A DNA stretch of 64,000 bases from Bacteroidaceae bacterium (GCA_900770655.1 CAAGLA010000014.1:6787-70786); one strand, 5' to 3'. Shown: positions 1-8,327, counted from the stretch's first letter. Numbers and translations are program-made. Notes: generated from the sequence alone by a model not told the origin.

Positions 1-279
1 GCTGCCCATATTTACCTTGTCTATGAAACCGCGCATCATCATTTCGCAGGCATAGAAGTCTGCAATGACTCCGTCTCTCAGCGGGCGTATAGTCTGTATG
101 TTGGGGTTGGTTTTTTCGTGCATCTGCTTTGCTTTTTCACCAACAGCCATCATCTTCTTTTGTCCGTCGATAGCCACTACCGAAGGCTCGTCAACAACTA
201 TTTTACCGTTGTACGATATAATGGTGTTGGCTGTACCCAAGTCAATGGCAACATCTCTTGTGAATGAAAATAGACCCAT
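1..279 (-). CDS. mreB: Rod-shape-determining protein MreB, N-terminal part (runs off the window)
   Basis: The reverse strand reads 93 codons from an ATG at 279 to the window edge. The product is the bacterial actin that organises cell-wall synthesis along the cell body. The start MGLFSFTRDVAIDLGTANT contains the actin phosphate-1 loop DLGTANT. It is followed by VVDEPSVVAI and the VGEKAKQMHEKTNPNI stretch characteristic of MreB. It begins 20 bases after the purH stop on the same strand, so the two are probably co-transcribed, an arrangement usual in Bacteroidales. The rest of the protein and any mreC or mreD lie outside the window. Confidence 0.95.
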   Translation of the reverse strand, partial: MGLFSFTRDVAIDLGTANTIISYNGKIVVDEPSVVAIDGQKKMMAVGEKAKQMHEKTNPNIQTIRPLRDGVIADFYACEMMMRGFIDKVNMGS

Positions 280-299
280 TCTTTCTCTTCTGTTTAAAA

Positions 300-1823
300 T
301 TAATGTTTAAAATGGCGGAAACCGGTGATAACCATAGCAACGCCGTTTGCATCGCAATAGTCAACCGACTCCTTATCTCTTATAGAACCTCCGGGGTGAA
401 CAACCGCAGTAATTCCTGCCTCGTGTGCTATTTGAACGCAGTCGGGGAAGGGGAAGAATGCGTCGCTTGCCATAACACTGCCTTCGAGCGAGAAACCGAA
501 GCCGCCGGCCTTCTCAATGGCGTGTCTAAGCGAGTCTACGCGTGAAGTCTGTCCTACTCCGCTTGCAATGAGCTGCTTGTTCTTTGCAAGTACAATAGCA
601 TTGCTCTTGCTGTGCTTTACAATTTTGTTGGCAAAGAGCATATCTTCAATCTCGCTATCCTTTGGCGCAACTTTTGAAACTGTCTGCAGGTCGGCGGCAA
701 CCTCTACTTTAGCGTCGCGGTCCTGCACAAGTACTCCGTTAAGCACGCTGCGGAATGTCTTTGCGGGCAATTCTGTAGATTTCTGAATAAGTATTATGCG
801 GTTTTTCTTCTGTTTCAATATCTCAAGTGCCTCGCTGTCGTATGCGGGAGCTATTATCACCTCGAAGAAAAGTTCGTTTATCTTTTCGGCTGTAGCCTTG
901 TCTACAGTTGCATTTGCAATGAGCACACCGCCAAATGCCGAAACGGGGTCGCCGGCAAGTGCAGCTTCCCAAGCTTCGCACAATGTCGGGCGCGAAGCAA
1001 GGCCGCAGGCGTTGTTGTGCTTGAGAATCGCAAAGGTTGTTTCGCCGGCAAAGTCGCCTATAAGCTCAACTGCGGCGTTGATATCGAGCAGGTTGTTGTA
1101 CGAAATCTCCTTTCCGTGAATCTGCTCCAGCATATCGTTGAATTTCCCGTAGAAGGCACCCTTCTGGTGGGGGTTCTCTCCGTAACGGAGCGACATTGGA
1201 GTGTCGTTGGTCTGGCGGAACGCGCTATGGTCGTCTTTGTCGAAATAGTTGAATATTGCCGAATCGTATGCCGATGAAACTGCGAAAGCCTCGCGAGCGA
1301 AGAAACGGCGCTCTTCGAGAGTTGTCTGTGCACCGCTGTTTTTTAGAATCTCGTAAAGAGGTGCGTACTGAGCCTTGCTGGCAACTATTACAACATCGTT
1401 GAAGTTCTTGGCTGCACCGCGTATCAGTGAAATGCCGCCTATGTCAATCTTCTCAATAATATCGGCTTCAGGTGCTCCCGAAGCAACTGTCTGCTCAAAT
1501 GGGTAGAGGTCGACAATTACAAGGTCTATCTCGGGAATTTCGTACTGTGCCATCTGCTGCTGGTCCTTCTCAAGTTCTCTGCGGCCAAGAATACCGCCAA
1601 AAACCTTCGGGTGCAGGGTCTTTACTCTGCCGCCAAGAATAGAGGGGTAGCCGGTGAGGCTCTCTACAGCAGTACAGGGAATACCCAGCGACTCTATGAA
1701 CTGCTGTGTACCTCCTGTTGAAATCAACTGTACGCCGTCGGCGTGAAGCATTTTGATAATCTCGTCAAGTCCGTCTTTGTGGAAAACGGAAACAAGTGCT
1801 GATTTGATTTTCTTTGTAGACAT
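300..1823 (-). CDS. purH: Bifunctional AICAR transformylase / IMP cyclohydrolase PurH
   Basis: This cytosolic enzyme catalyses the last two steps of de novo purine synthesis: formylation of AICAR from 10-formyl-THF, then ring closure to IMP. The 507 residues match the usual length in Bacteroidota. The N-terminal MGS-like cyclohydrolase domain (about 1-190) starts KSALVSVFHKDGLDEI and contains LISTGGT, GGRVKTLHPKVFGGIL and IGGISLIRGAAKNF. The C-terminal transformylase domain contains LRYGENPHQKGAFY, LKHNNACGLA, DPVSAFGGV and the ending DKESVDYCDANGVAMVITG. The start is the only reasonable ATG before the KIKSALVSVF core. It leads directly into mreB. Its leader holds a long hairpin at 1871-1905. 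Confidence 0.97.
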   Translation of the reverse strand: MSTKKIKSALVSVFHKDGLDEIIKMLHADGVQLISTGGTQQFIESLGIPCTAVESLTGYPSILGGRVKTLHPKVFGGILGRRELEKDQQQMAQYEIPEIDLVIVDLYPFEQTVASGAPEADIIEKIDIGGISLIRGAAKNFNDVVIVASKAQYAPLYEILKNSGAQTTLEERRFFAREAFAVSSAYDSAIFNYFDKDDHSAFRQTNDTPMSLRYGENPHQKGAFYGKFNDMLEQIHGKEISYNNLLDINAAVELIGDFAGETTFAILKHNNACGLASRPTLCEAWEAALAGDPVSAFGGVLIANATVDKATAEKINELFFEVIIAPAYDSEALEILKQKKNRIILIQKSTELPAKTFRSVLNGVLVQDRDAKVEVAADLQTVSKVAPKDSEIEDMLFANKIVKHSKSNAIVLAKNKQLIASGVGQTSRVDSLRHAIEKAGGFGFSLEGSVMASDAFFPFPDCVQIAHEAGITAVVHPGGSIRDKESVDYCDANGVAMVITGFRHFKH

Positions 1824-1870
1824 ATTTATTCTGTATTTGTTGTTTATTCTGTTGATTATAAATGCAATAA

Positions 1871-1905
1871 GCGAGAAAACAGGGTGGGGTGCCCTATTTT
1901 CTCGC
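1871..1905. other. Inverted repeat in the purH leader
   Basis: GCGAGAAAA with AGGG pairs with CCCT plus TTTTCTCGC across a short loop; 13 of 14 positions pair. It lies about 50 bases upstream of the purH ATG. Neither strand has a T-run directly after it, so a classic terminator is doubtful. It may be a leader structure for purH. The rest of the gap from 1824 to about 2078 shows no gene. Confidence 0.4.
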
Positions 1906-2078
1906 GAAGTTAACTTTTTTTGCCCGATTTTACACTACAAAAAGATTGTTATTTATCAACAATTTAGTATTATTTAGAAGCTGCGTATGACTTTTGCTCA
2001 GTAGATTCTTTTTACAGCAATTCGCATATCCGTCACTTGCAATGTATATCGTAGCTGTAGTTTCTAAAAAATATCATC

Positions 2079-2291
2079 TCAACATTTCGTCGAGCCTTTA
2101 ATAAACTTGGCAACCTGCTGCTGTCCGGTTGTTCCGTAGATGCTTTTTCCGGGTATCGAGATCGCTGTGCCGAAGCTCTTTACATACTCCTTACAACCAA
2201 ATGATTCGAGTTTTCTGAAATGACAACTCAAGTCAGGGATATCTGAACACCTTGTCCACAAGCTTTTCTGCAAGGCTTTTTTCGCTCTCAA
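2079..2291 (-). pseudogene. Possible gene fragment after the 177-residue hypothetical protein
   Basis: The first part of this frame overlaps the end of the gene at 2233-2766 and is likely a shadow. Downstream of 2232 it reads a protein-like stretch (DIPDLSCHFRKLESFGCKEY, then KSFGTAISIPGKSIYGTTGQ) ending at 2079. This could be a frameshifted continuation of the upstream gene or the remnant of another gene. I do not recognise it and it has no clear start of its own. Between 1906 and 2078 I see nothing. Confidence 0.3.
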
Positions 2292-2766
2292 TTCTCCGGA
2301 CTAGGATTTCTATCTGCTGGTCGCTCAGTTTTTCCTTCAGCTCTTCGTGTGCGTCGTAATAAACAAGCTCCCTTTCTATGCTTTTCAATCTCGGTGTGCT
2401 CCAGCCAGTATGGTTCTTCCCGCCAAAGTTCCACGTTCTTTTGCTCCACTTTGTTGTTTCTACCATATTGACAAACTCGTCCCAAGTAAAACGGAAAAAC
2501 TCTTTTTTAAAAGGAACATTATAGGTCTGATATTCTTTTTTTACCACAAAATAGAGTTCGCCATTAAGGTGCATTATCTTTGTAAGTTCGAAATCGTCAT
2601 AGAAGTAACCCTTTATAGGTACAAGCAATCGTTTCCATCCCTTTGGAATAACCTTTATTTTACCTATGTAAAGGTTGAAAGCCCCAATGCGGTAAGATTT
2701 TATTCCGTGGTTCTTCATCAGTGCCTTTATTCTGTCAAGAATCTTTTTTTCTTCACCCTTGTCCAT
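2233..2766 (-). CDS. Hypothetical protein, 177 residues
   Basis: I do not recognise this protein. It is soluble, charged and rich in aromatic residues, without signal peptide or membrane segment. It starts MDKGEEKKILDRIKALM, has a beta-rich middle (FNLYIGKIKVIPKGWKRLLV) and a helical end (HEELKEKLSDQQIEILVRRI). It is the last intact gene of the minus-strand accessory block and begins 12 bases after the stop of the 49-residue gene upstream, so the two are probably in one transcript. The terminal VDKVFRYP is followed in another frame by more protein-like sequence, so the end may be altered by a frameshift. Confidence 0.7.
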   Translation of the reverse strand: MDKGEEKKILDRIKALMKNHGIKSYRIGAFNLYIGKIKVIPKGWKRLLVPIKGYFYDDFELTKIMHLNGELYFVVKKEYQTYNVPFKKEFFRFTWDEFVNMVETTKWSKRTWNFGGKNHTGWSTPRLKSIERELVYYDAHEELKEKLSDQQIEILVRRIESEKSLAEKLVDKVFRYP

Positions 2767-2778
2767 AACTTGAATTAA

Positions 2779-2928
2779 TTAAAGTAGATAAACCATTTGC
2801 GTAAACAGCCGGAGCAGCGCTTCAGTATATACACTGCGTTTCCCGGCCAAAGGCATACGTTTCAATTCAGCCTCATTGGGCAGCATTGTCGCAACAAAAT
2901 CTCGGTATGTATTGTAAAGTATATCCAT
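2779..2928 (-). CDS. Small hypothetical protein, 49 residues
   Basis: A short open frame from ATG at 2928 to TAA at 2779 encodes a helical peptide starting MDILYNTYRDFVATMLPNEA and ending TEALLRLFTQMVYLL. It fits between its neighbours with gaps of 16 and 12 bases and lies on the same strand. The composition is protein-like, with no signal peptide, although the hydrophobic end could touch a membrane or a partner. No family is recognised. The tight spacing is the main support for it being real. Confidence 0.5.
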   Translation of the reverse strand: MDILYNTYRDFVATMLPNEAELKRMPLAGKRSVYTEALLRLFTQMVYLL

Positions 2929-2944
2929 ATTGTTTGTCGCACCG

Positions 2945-3343
2945 CTATTCTTTAATGCAGTCTATTATTCTTTTTCTCTCTTCCCAAGAAAGCCGGCTAC
3001 CGCCAAGGCGGCACTCTTTGGCATTCAGGCGTAACTGCCTGCCGGCACACTCAATGGTGCAGTGCTCATTACCGTCGGAACCCATTTGTGCTACTGCGAG
3101 ATATTCAACAACTGCAACGGTCTCGACCGTTGACTGCGAGAGAGATTCTTTGCTTCGTTCGGAATGACAAAACAAAGTTTTGTTATCGGCAAGTTCATCA
3201 GCGACTTGTCGCCTGCAGGCTGCAATGAATACAAGGCGCTCTTTGGTGCGGCTTTTCAGGTAGAATACCTCGCCGTTGTGGGCAATGTATTCCAGTGGCC
3301 ACACATTGCCCAGTTTATGATAGAATGTTCCGAATATCGCCAT
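2945..3343 (-). CDS. Hypothetical protein with an in-frame repeat insertion
   Basis: The chosen start (ATG at 3343, MAIFGTFYHKLGNVWPLEYI) lies 14 bases after the stop of the sigma-factor-like gene. About 132 residues follow. Residues near the middle read CHSERSKESL followed by SQSTVETVAVVEYLAVAQ. CHSERSKES is the familiar translation of a dispersed short repeat in Bacteroidota rather than a protein domain. The flanks (LVFIAACRRQVADELADNK before, ECAGRQLRLNAKECRLGGSR after) look like ordinary coding sequence. The gene therefore seems to have taken in a repeat without losing its frame. Function is unknown. Confidence 0.55.
   Translation of the reverse strand: MAIFGTFYHKLGNVWPLEYIAHNGEVFYLKSRTKERLVFIAACRRQVADELADNKTLFCHSERSKESLSQSTVETVAVVEYLAVAQMGSDGNEHCTIECAGRQLRLNAKECRLGGSRLSWEERKRIIDCIKE
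3092..3168. repeat. CHSERS-type short dispersed repeat with internal palindrome
   Basis: On the minus strand the sequence GTCATTCCGAACGAAGCAAA leads into a palindrome CAACGGT-CTCG-ACCGTTG at 3115-3132. The GGAATGAC / GTCATTCC signature and its translation CHSERSKES are typical of small mobile repeats scattered in Bacteroidota and other genomes. Outer boundaries are approximate. It sits inside the coding region at 2945-3343. Confidence 0.6.
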
Positions 3344-3357
3344 TTTGCAGTCTGTCT

Positions 3358-4338
3358 TTATATTCCTGTGTCGGCACGCCACTCGCAAAAGTCTAAAGTC
3401 CTTGTCCACGGAATGTTTTCAAGAACCTCCAATAACTGTTCCAAAGCACCGCGCATTGAATTCCTGTCGGTGAGTTCACGCAACGGAACACGCGCTCTAT
3501 CGGGCTCTGTGCATATATACCACTCGTCGTCGGCTGCAGATTTTACAAAGTCCTTGCATTCGCCGCTGTAGAGAGCATCGTGCAACGTAAAAGAAGCGGT
3601 ACGTATGAACTTGTCACGCTCGTCATAGTCATCGGGCAAGTGAACGGCAACATCAACTAGCCTCCACTCTGTATAGTCGGCAGCCATTCTTATCTCCTTG
3701 CGGCAACGGTTGATCTTTGTGTTTGCAAACAGATGTGCCCTCGCCTTTTCGGGTTGTGTGCGATATATTACCACCGGGCACTGGGGATTGCGATAACCGC
3801 TATAGGCCTCTTTGGCTTTAGTGAGTATCTCCTCATATTCCTTGCAAAGCCCGGTAAAAGACAAATCACGTGTTTGTATATACTCCTCTATGTGCCTGCG
3901 TATGACAGGCTCGGCAAAGTCTCCGAAACTAACGTTGGGCCTGAAATTGTATGCCAATGCAGCGTTCTTCACTCCCTTCATACCGGCAATGAGCAGTTCT
4001 TGCATAGGCTTGCCGCAGTTTTCATACTCCCGTGCTACCGACACCACCCTGCGGGCATTAAGCCAGCGCAGGCTGTTTATCTCCTCGCCTTCTTCGCGCA
4101 AGTCTGCTATAAAATCGGCATAACTTCTGCCGTGCAAGTGGCTAAATGCCAGTACGTGATAACGCTCTAAATCTTGAAAGAGATTGAGCAAATAAATATC
4201 CTTATGCTCAATAAGCTGCTCCGCTTCGGTAATCTTTTTTATAAACTCATCGAGGTTGAAGTTATCGTCATTAAAGCATTCGATGATATCGGTAGCCTCC
4301 CTGCTTCTAATGCTTTTTGTTATCTTCATTTGTCTCAT
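3358..4338 (-). CDS. RpoD-derived (sigma-70-like) protein with a novel C-terminal region
   Basis: The first residues, MRQMKITKSIRSREA, match the conserved start of the Bacteroidota housekeeping sigma factor (MRQLKITKSITNRES, from memory), which fixes the start. Residues about 92-155 align without gaps to sigma region 2: ARRVVSVAREYENCGKPMQE corresponds to LRFVVSVAKQYQNQGLSLPD, and AALAYNFRPNVSFGDFA to the 2.3 segment. The two tryptophans used for promoter melting (WWIRQ) are replaced by PVIRR, and regions 3 and 4 are absent. Residues about 160-326 are unfamiliar and no catalytic motif was found. At 326 residues it is not a plain truncated RpoD. It heads a run of small genes reading to 2233. 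It could be an alternative or decoy sigma, or a domesticated fragment; function is inferred only. Confidence 0.7.
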   Translation of the reverse strand: MRQMKITKSIRSREATDIIECFNDDNFNLDEFIKKITEAEQLIEHKDIYLLNLFQDLERYHVLAFSHLHGRSYADFIADLREEGEEINSLRWLNARRVVSVAREYENCGKPMQELLIAGMKGVKNAALAYNFRPNVSFGDFAEPVIRRHIEEYIQTRDLSFTGLCKEYEEILTKAKEAYSGYRNPQCPVVIYRTQPEKARAHLFANTKINRCRKEIRMAADYTEWRLVDVAVHLPDDYDERDKFIRTASFTLHDALYSGECKDFVKSAADDEWYICTEPDRARVPLRELTDRNSMRGALEQLLEVLENIPWTRTLDFCEWRADTGI

Positions 4339-4467
4339 AGGTCAAAAGATATGTGATATATCTGAAAGTTGTTGTAATGCCCGTTTTTCAGGTCAACTTT
4401 TTTTAAGCCTTTCCTCTGCTTTTTTCCTTGAACCACTAAGCAAGGTCTTATTTTACCACATTAATAA

Positions 4468-5850
4468 TTACCATACGACCATCATCCTGCAACAATAGTT
4501 CAGTTTCTTCAAATAGATACTTTTCAGAAGTTCCTTCAACTCTGTATCTTTCATCTGTGCAATGGGTTTGGCAGTTTTTATCTTGTACCGGAGGACTGTC
4601 TTCGTACAATCCTTTCCCAGTGCAGCATCCTTCGGGAGCAGGATAGCATTGTTCTGCAAATGGTTGCGCCATTCGTTGGCCAATGCGACGTTACCCTCTA
4701 TATGTAGTTCCAGTGTGTATTCCGTATCTGTCCACATCTTTGAGGTATTGATAGGTATCCATTCCCAATGAGCGCTTCCCCATTCGTTGCCAAGCCGTAC
4801 TTGCAGGTATCCTTTACCGTTCACCCCCCGGTGCCCAACTGTCCATTGGAGACCACCACGCTTTTTCAGCTCTCTTTTCCAATGTTCGTTCAGCAATTCT
4901 ATGGTGCATTCTTCAAATTTGCCGAAAGCCAATTGCTCCACCTTCAGAAGCACCTTTTTGATAATGGTGTACAGATTTTCCATAGCACGCATATCCTCTG
5001 CGCTTCCATTGGCAATCTCTTCGCGCATCTGGCTTCTCACCTCTGCCACAGCCTTGCGGAAGGCATACAATCTTAAGCAGTCTTCCTCGCTCAATTTTTT
5101 CAGATTGTGATGACCTATCACGGAGTTGCACAACTTGTTCATTCTCGAATCGTCAGAGTCATCCTCTGCGAACAAGTCCTTTTCTAAGGACTCCACATAG
5201 GCTCGAACCACACCGGTCAGGGCTTCGGGATAGATTCGTGCCTCGAGGATGTCGCTCTTCAACCAATTAACGATGTCACTGTTGTAGGCAAGTGGAACAA
5301 AGCGACGGCCAATGTCAACACTGCCATCTTCGCAGTTCCCTCCATAACTCTTTGCGTCAACCTCCTTGCTGCCGTCGCCCGTCATATAGAATACCCAAAC
5401 GTTATCTTTTTCAAATCCATTATCTTTCATATGTTCGATGTAGCGGCGTATCTGCTCCGGCTGGTCTGGAGCATCGTAGATTTTGTTTTCCACGATGACT
5501 GCTATGCGCCGCTCATTGGCGGTAAAGGTGATGAGCCCGTCAATGAAACTGTTTGCCGTATCAGTCTTATATCGGGGATTGAACAGAATATTCACATCCG
5601 AGATGTTCTGATAATGAATCATCTTGTCGCGTCCTTTGGCAAATCGGTTCAGAAAACTGTTGAGCAACAAATATCTTCCGGAAGCATTTTGGTAGCGCAT
5701 CAATGCCAAGAATATTTTGGTATGGTCGTTCTCGCTCATCTTCCAAGCCGTAAAGACATTGTAGGGGTTCTGGCGGTTGCTTGCACGGTTTCTGGAAGTT
5801 TCAATCCTTTCTGCCACTTGTTTAATCTCTTGTATTGTCCAGTTTTTCAT
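4468..5850 (-). CDS. PD-(D/E)XK nuclease superfamily protein (PDDEXK_4-like), 3' end apparently frameshifted
   Basis: The N-terminal third carries the nuclease signature: E40 in SENDHTKIFLALM, D104 in FIDGLITF, and E121-N-K123 in IAVIVENKIYDAPDQPEQIR. This is the pattern of the PDDEXK_4 family, seen in defence-associated and restriction-like proteins. The C-terminal half (about 300-440) is a separate, unrecognised beta-rich region. The annotated end, KLNYCCRMMVVW, looks unnatural. Shifting frame at the T-run at 4511-4513 gives an ending FEETELLLQDDGRMVIINVV to a stop near 4448, so a one-base deletion is likely. There is no signal peptide. Its partner genes lie on the same strand. Confidence 0.75.
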   Translation of the reverse strand: MKNWTIQEIKQVAERIETSRNRASNRQNPYNVFTAWKMSENDHTKIFLALMRYQNASGRYLLLNSFLNRFAKGRDKMIHYQNISDVNILFNPRYKTDTANSFIDGLITFTANERRIAVIVENKIYDAPDQPEQIRRYIEHMKDNGFEKDNVWVFYMTGDGSKEVDAKSYGGNCEDGSVDIGRRFVPLAYNSDIVNWLKSDILEARIYPEALTGVVRAYVESLEKDLFAEDDSDDSRMNKLCNSVIGHHNLKKLSEEDCLRLYAFRKAVAEVRSQMREEIANGSAEDMRAMENLYTIIKKVLLKVEQLAFGKFEECTIELLNEHWKRELKKRGGLQWTVGHRGVNGKGYLQVRLGNEWGSAHWEWIPINTSKMWTDTEYTLELHIEGNVALANEWRNHLQNNAILLPKDAALGKDCTKTVLRYKIKTAKPIAQMKDTELKELLKSIYLKKLNYCCRMMVVW

Positions 5851-5891
5851 AATATGTTTTTAAAATATTACGGTAGTTCCAATAAATGTTA

Positions 5892-6221
5892 TCAAAAATC
5901 AAAATAAGGTTCCAGATTATTCACTTTCAACTGAACCAAAGTGTCGCGTCCTAGTAAACTGCCATTGTGCATTACGGGCACTCTTTTGCATACACACTGC
6001 CTTTTGTAAACAACGGAGTTCTCATCGCGGATAATAAATTTCACTCCGGCCTCTAAGCACTCGAGGTACTCCTTAGAATAATTTCCGCTGACATACATCA
6101 CGCCACTATCAGTTTCCCTGATCTCTGCATAAGGAGCAACGCAGAAATCTTCAAATTCCTGATCAGAAGCAAAATAACGTACACTCTTATTATATACCAT
6201 TTTCGGATTCATCTTCTTCAA
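5892..6221 (-). CDS. Hypothetical protein, 109 residues
   Basis: A small soluble protein starting MKKMNPKMVYNKSVRYFASD, with possible later starts at residues 4 or 8. It contains YAEIRETDSGVMYVSGNY and ends LLGRDTLVQLKVNNLEPYFD. No known family is recognised. It sits between two PD-(D/E)XK genes on the same strand, 41 bases before the 460-residue one, and so may belong to the same accessory operon. Confidence 0.55.
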   Translation of the reverse strand: MKKMNPKMVYNKSVRYFASDQEFEDFCVAPYAEIRETDSGVMYVSGNYSKEYLECLEAGVKFIIRDENSVVYKRQCVCKRVPVMHNGSLLGRDTLVQLKVNNLEPYFDF

Positions 6222-6326
6222 CGATTTCCTTTTACATCGCGAGGTTCTAATATTCTATGTTTATAGTATTTCAATATTTACTGCTAAGTTTATTCTTCGC
6301 CTTCATCAGGAAAAGAAGGTCCCTTT

Positions 6327-6476
6327 TTAGCCAGTGGGGTTATTCGACAAAATTTTAATAATCTCTGCCTTAACAGCCTTTTCAAGTTCTGCATACTTTT
6401 TTAAAAACTTTGCTGAGTTTTCTATTGCAAGTGTGTCGAGGTGGCAGTATGCAAGCAACGCATCAATGGATTGGTA
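6327..6476 (-). pseudogene. Coding-like continuation after the stop of the 616-residue gene
   Basis: Directly after the TAA at 6477-6479, in the same frame, 49 further codons read YQSIDALLAYCHLDTLAIEN followed by SAKFLKKYAELEKAVKAEII and a stop at 6327. This looks like a normal helical protein end. An ochre mutation probably split an ancestral protein of about 666 residues. The remaining gap, 6222-6326, shows nothing. Confidence 0.5.
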
Positions 6477-8327
6477 TTATTGTTTTGTCAGTTTCCTGTA
6501 AATCTTCAGCTTCTCTTCGTATACCGCGTTGTCACGTTCTGCCTCAAGCAGAATCTTATATACAGACAATACTAGGTTCTTCCTACTCCTGAAGAATTCG
6601 AGCAAAATGTCTGTGTCTTCACATTTTTCTATCAAATCGTGGTCGCGGAGAAGAGGAATCTGATTAAGTTTGAGAATTCTATCTCCCGGGATATTCTTCC
6701 TGTAGAAGAAATCGGTGTCGCCCACCTGCTGATAACCTGTAACGTCATCCACTAAGTCGTCAATTTCGCGTGGCAATGCGTTCTCTGTAACCGGGACATC
6801 AATAAACAGCTGTGTGTTGCACTGCATCAGTTTCATAAACATCTCATTATCAATGGGCGATATGGCAAGTTTGTTGCCAATCATAGCATTGATATCCTTA
6901 AGGCACTCCTCTGTCACATTCTTTCTAATGAACAACCCTTCTACCCCCATTGCTATGTTACCCTTCTGCTTTTGGCCGGAAACAAGCGGAACGCCGCCAC
7001 CCTTGGCCGAATATATACAGCTGAAAATCTGTTCTACCTGTTCATTCGTCATCTTGTGCTTCTTCTTGTACTCCACAATCCCTGCAGCCACAGCTTCGCC
7101 TACAGAAGCATATACCTTTCCCGAGCATACAAACAATCTCTCCCAAAGAAGGTATTTACAAAAACCGTTATGCCGCCAACTCTTGGGGGAATATATCAAG
7201 GCGGGGCCGGAGCCGTTTTGGGTACCTGTCATATTGCAATCTGCCACGCACCTGAGAATATCAAGCGGTCTCTTTTTCAGTTCTATTATAACCCGAAGTG
7301 CACTCATTAGAGCATCCGTAGAATTGAGCAAGCGGTCCGCCCTCCCGACGGAATATAGCGTCTCTCCCAATATTGCCTCTATGACCTTGTTTATGAGCCA
7401 GCGGTTGACATTATCTTCCATAAAGGCTCCTACAAGTTGTCTCTCTTTGGAACCAATTGCCATAATGGAGAGGTCGCCATCCTGTTGCCCCGGTTCGGAA
7501 TCGGGCATTGCAGGCAGTTCAAGACAACTTACATATTCTCTTAGCATAGTACGCCTGTCAGTGTCTAATCCTTCATCAACAAGCTGCGGTTCTATAATGT
7601 AGTCGAGGATGTCCTGATAGCATATATGGATATAGTGTGGGCATTCCGGGCGCAATTCTCGGTTCAATCTCACATAATGGTCCATATCGCGAAGGGGCTG
7701 GGGTGTCAGGTACACAAACAACTGGAATGAGCGCTTGTGCCCGCAATTGTCACAGGCCTCAAAATAGCGCTTTGTCCGGGAGTCGTGCTCAAAGGGGTTA
7801 ACTTTGTTCTCTATGAATATTTCCAGTTCGTGTCGCCCGGCAATTGGAGCAAGGAGTTTGAACTTGAGGTATATGTCTATACGGTCATCCTTCTCTGCGC
7901 TGTTTTGTGTGCTGAATTTTGTATATTCTTTCTGATATTTGTTGACAGAGAGTTCGCATTCCGCCTCTGCCTTTTCAAACATCACAGAACGTGTGAGTAT
8001 TGCTCTACGGAGATGTTCGTTTACCTCCTCCACCTTGTCCTCTTTTCCGGCTCTGTAAAGAATGATGTCAAGAAAATGCACTAAAGTCGATTCGCGGGAA
8101 TCGCCATTAAAGAACGTGCCCGACAGTAATTCGGCAATGAATCGGCTATGCATACTCTCGTTTCTTGCCTTCGCGATTATTTCAAAAATATTTTTCTTGT
8201 CTAAGTAATCAAGGAGTTCGGCATTCTTTACAATGTTTCTGTTGAAGATTGTCAGAAGCTGCTCGGCAGACAATTTCTTTTCATTGCCCGTTCCGGCTGT
8301 TTCGTAATTAAAATAATAAATGCTCAT
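6477..8327 (-). CDS. PD-(D/E)XK nuclease superfamily protein, 616 residues, probably truncated at the C terminus
   Basis: An N-terminal nuclease-like core is visible: E57 in NESMHSRFIAELLSG, D151 in KDDRIDIYLKF and E173-N-K175 in ELEIFIENKVNPFE, followed by FQLFVYLTPQP and HYIHICYQDILDYI. This matches the PDDEXK_4 layout. The remaining 400 residues are mixed alpha/beta without a motif I know. It is distinct from the 460-residue paralogue at 4468-5850, with only the core shared. The frame stays open after the stop for 49 coding-like codons (6327-6476). A restriction or defence role is plausible from the family but not shown. Confidence 0.75.
   Translation of the reverse strand: MSIYYFNYETAGTGNEKKLSAEQLLTIFNRNIVKNAELLDYLDKKNIFEIIAKARNESMHSRFIAELLSGTFFNGDSRESTLVHFLDIILYRAGKEDKVEEVNEHLRRAILTRSVMFEKAEAECELSVNKYQKEYTKFSTQNSAEKDDRIDIYLKFKLLAPIAGRHELEIFIENKVNPFEHDSRTKRYFEACDNCGHKRSFQLFVYLTPQPLRDMDHYVRLNRELRPECPHYIHICYQDILDYIIEPQLVDEGLDTDRRTMLREYVSCLELPAMPDSEPGQQDGDLSIMAIGSKERQLVGAFMEDNVNRWLINKVIEAILGETLYSVGRADRLLNSTDALMSALRVIIELKKRPLDILRCVADCNMTGTQNGSGPALIYSPKSWRHNGFCKYLLWERLFVCSGKVYASVGEAVAAGIVEYKKKHKMTNEQVEQIFSCIYSAKGGGVPLVSGQKQKGNIAMGVEGLFIRKNVTEECLKDINAMIGNKLAISPIDNEMFMKLMQCNTQLFIDVPVTENALPREIDDLVDDVTGYQQVGDTDFFYRKNIPGDRILKLNQIPLLRDHDLIEKCEDTDILLEFFRSRKNLVLSVYKILLEAERDNAVYEEKLKIYRKLTKQ

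Noticed and set aside
65..310. Plus-strand frame opposite mreB and purH
   Set aside because: The minus strand reads clear MreB; the plus frame is a shadow without family features.
1058..1333. Alternative minus-strand frame inside purH
   Set aside because: Lies within the well-recognised PurH coding frame and shows no homology of its own.
1824..2078. Possible purine riboswitch before purH
   Set aside because: A hairpin is present but none of the conserved loop sequences of a purine aptamer were seen.
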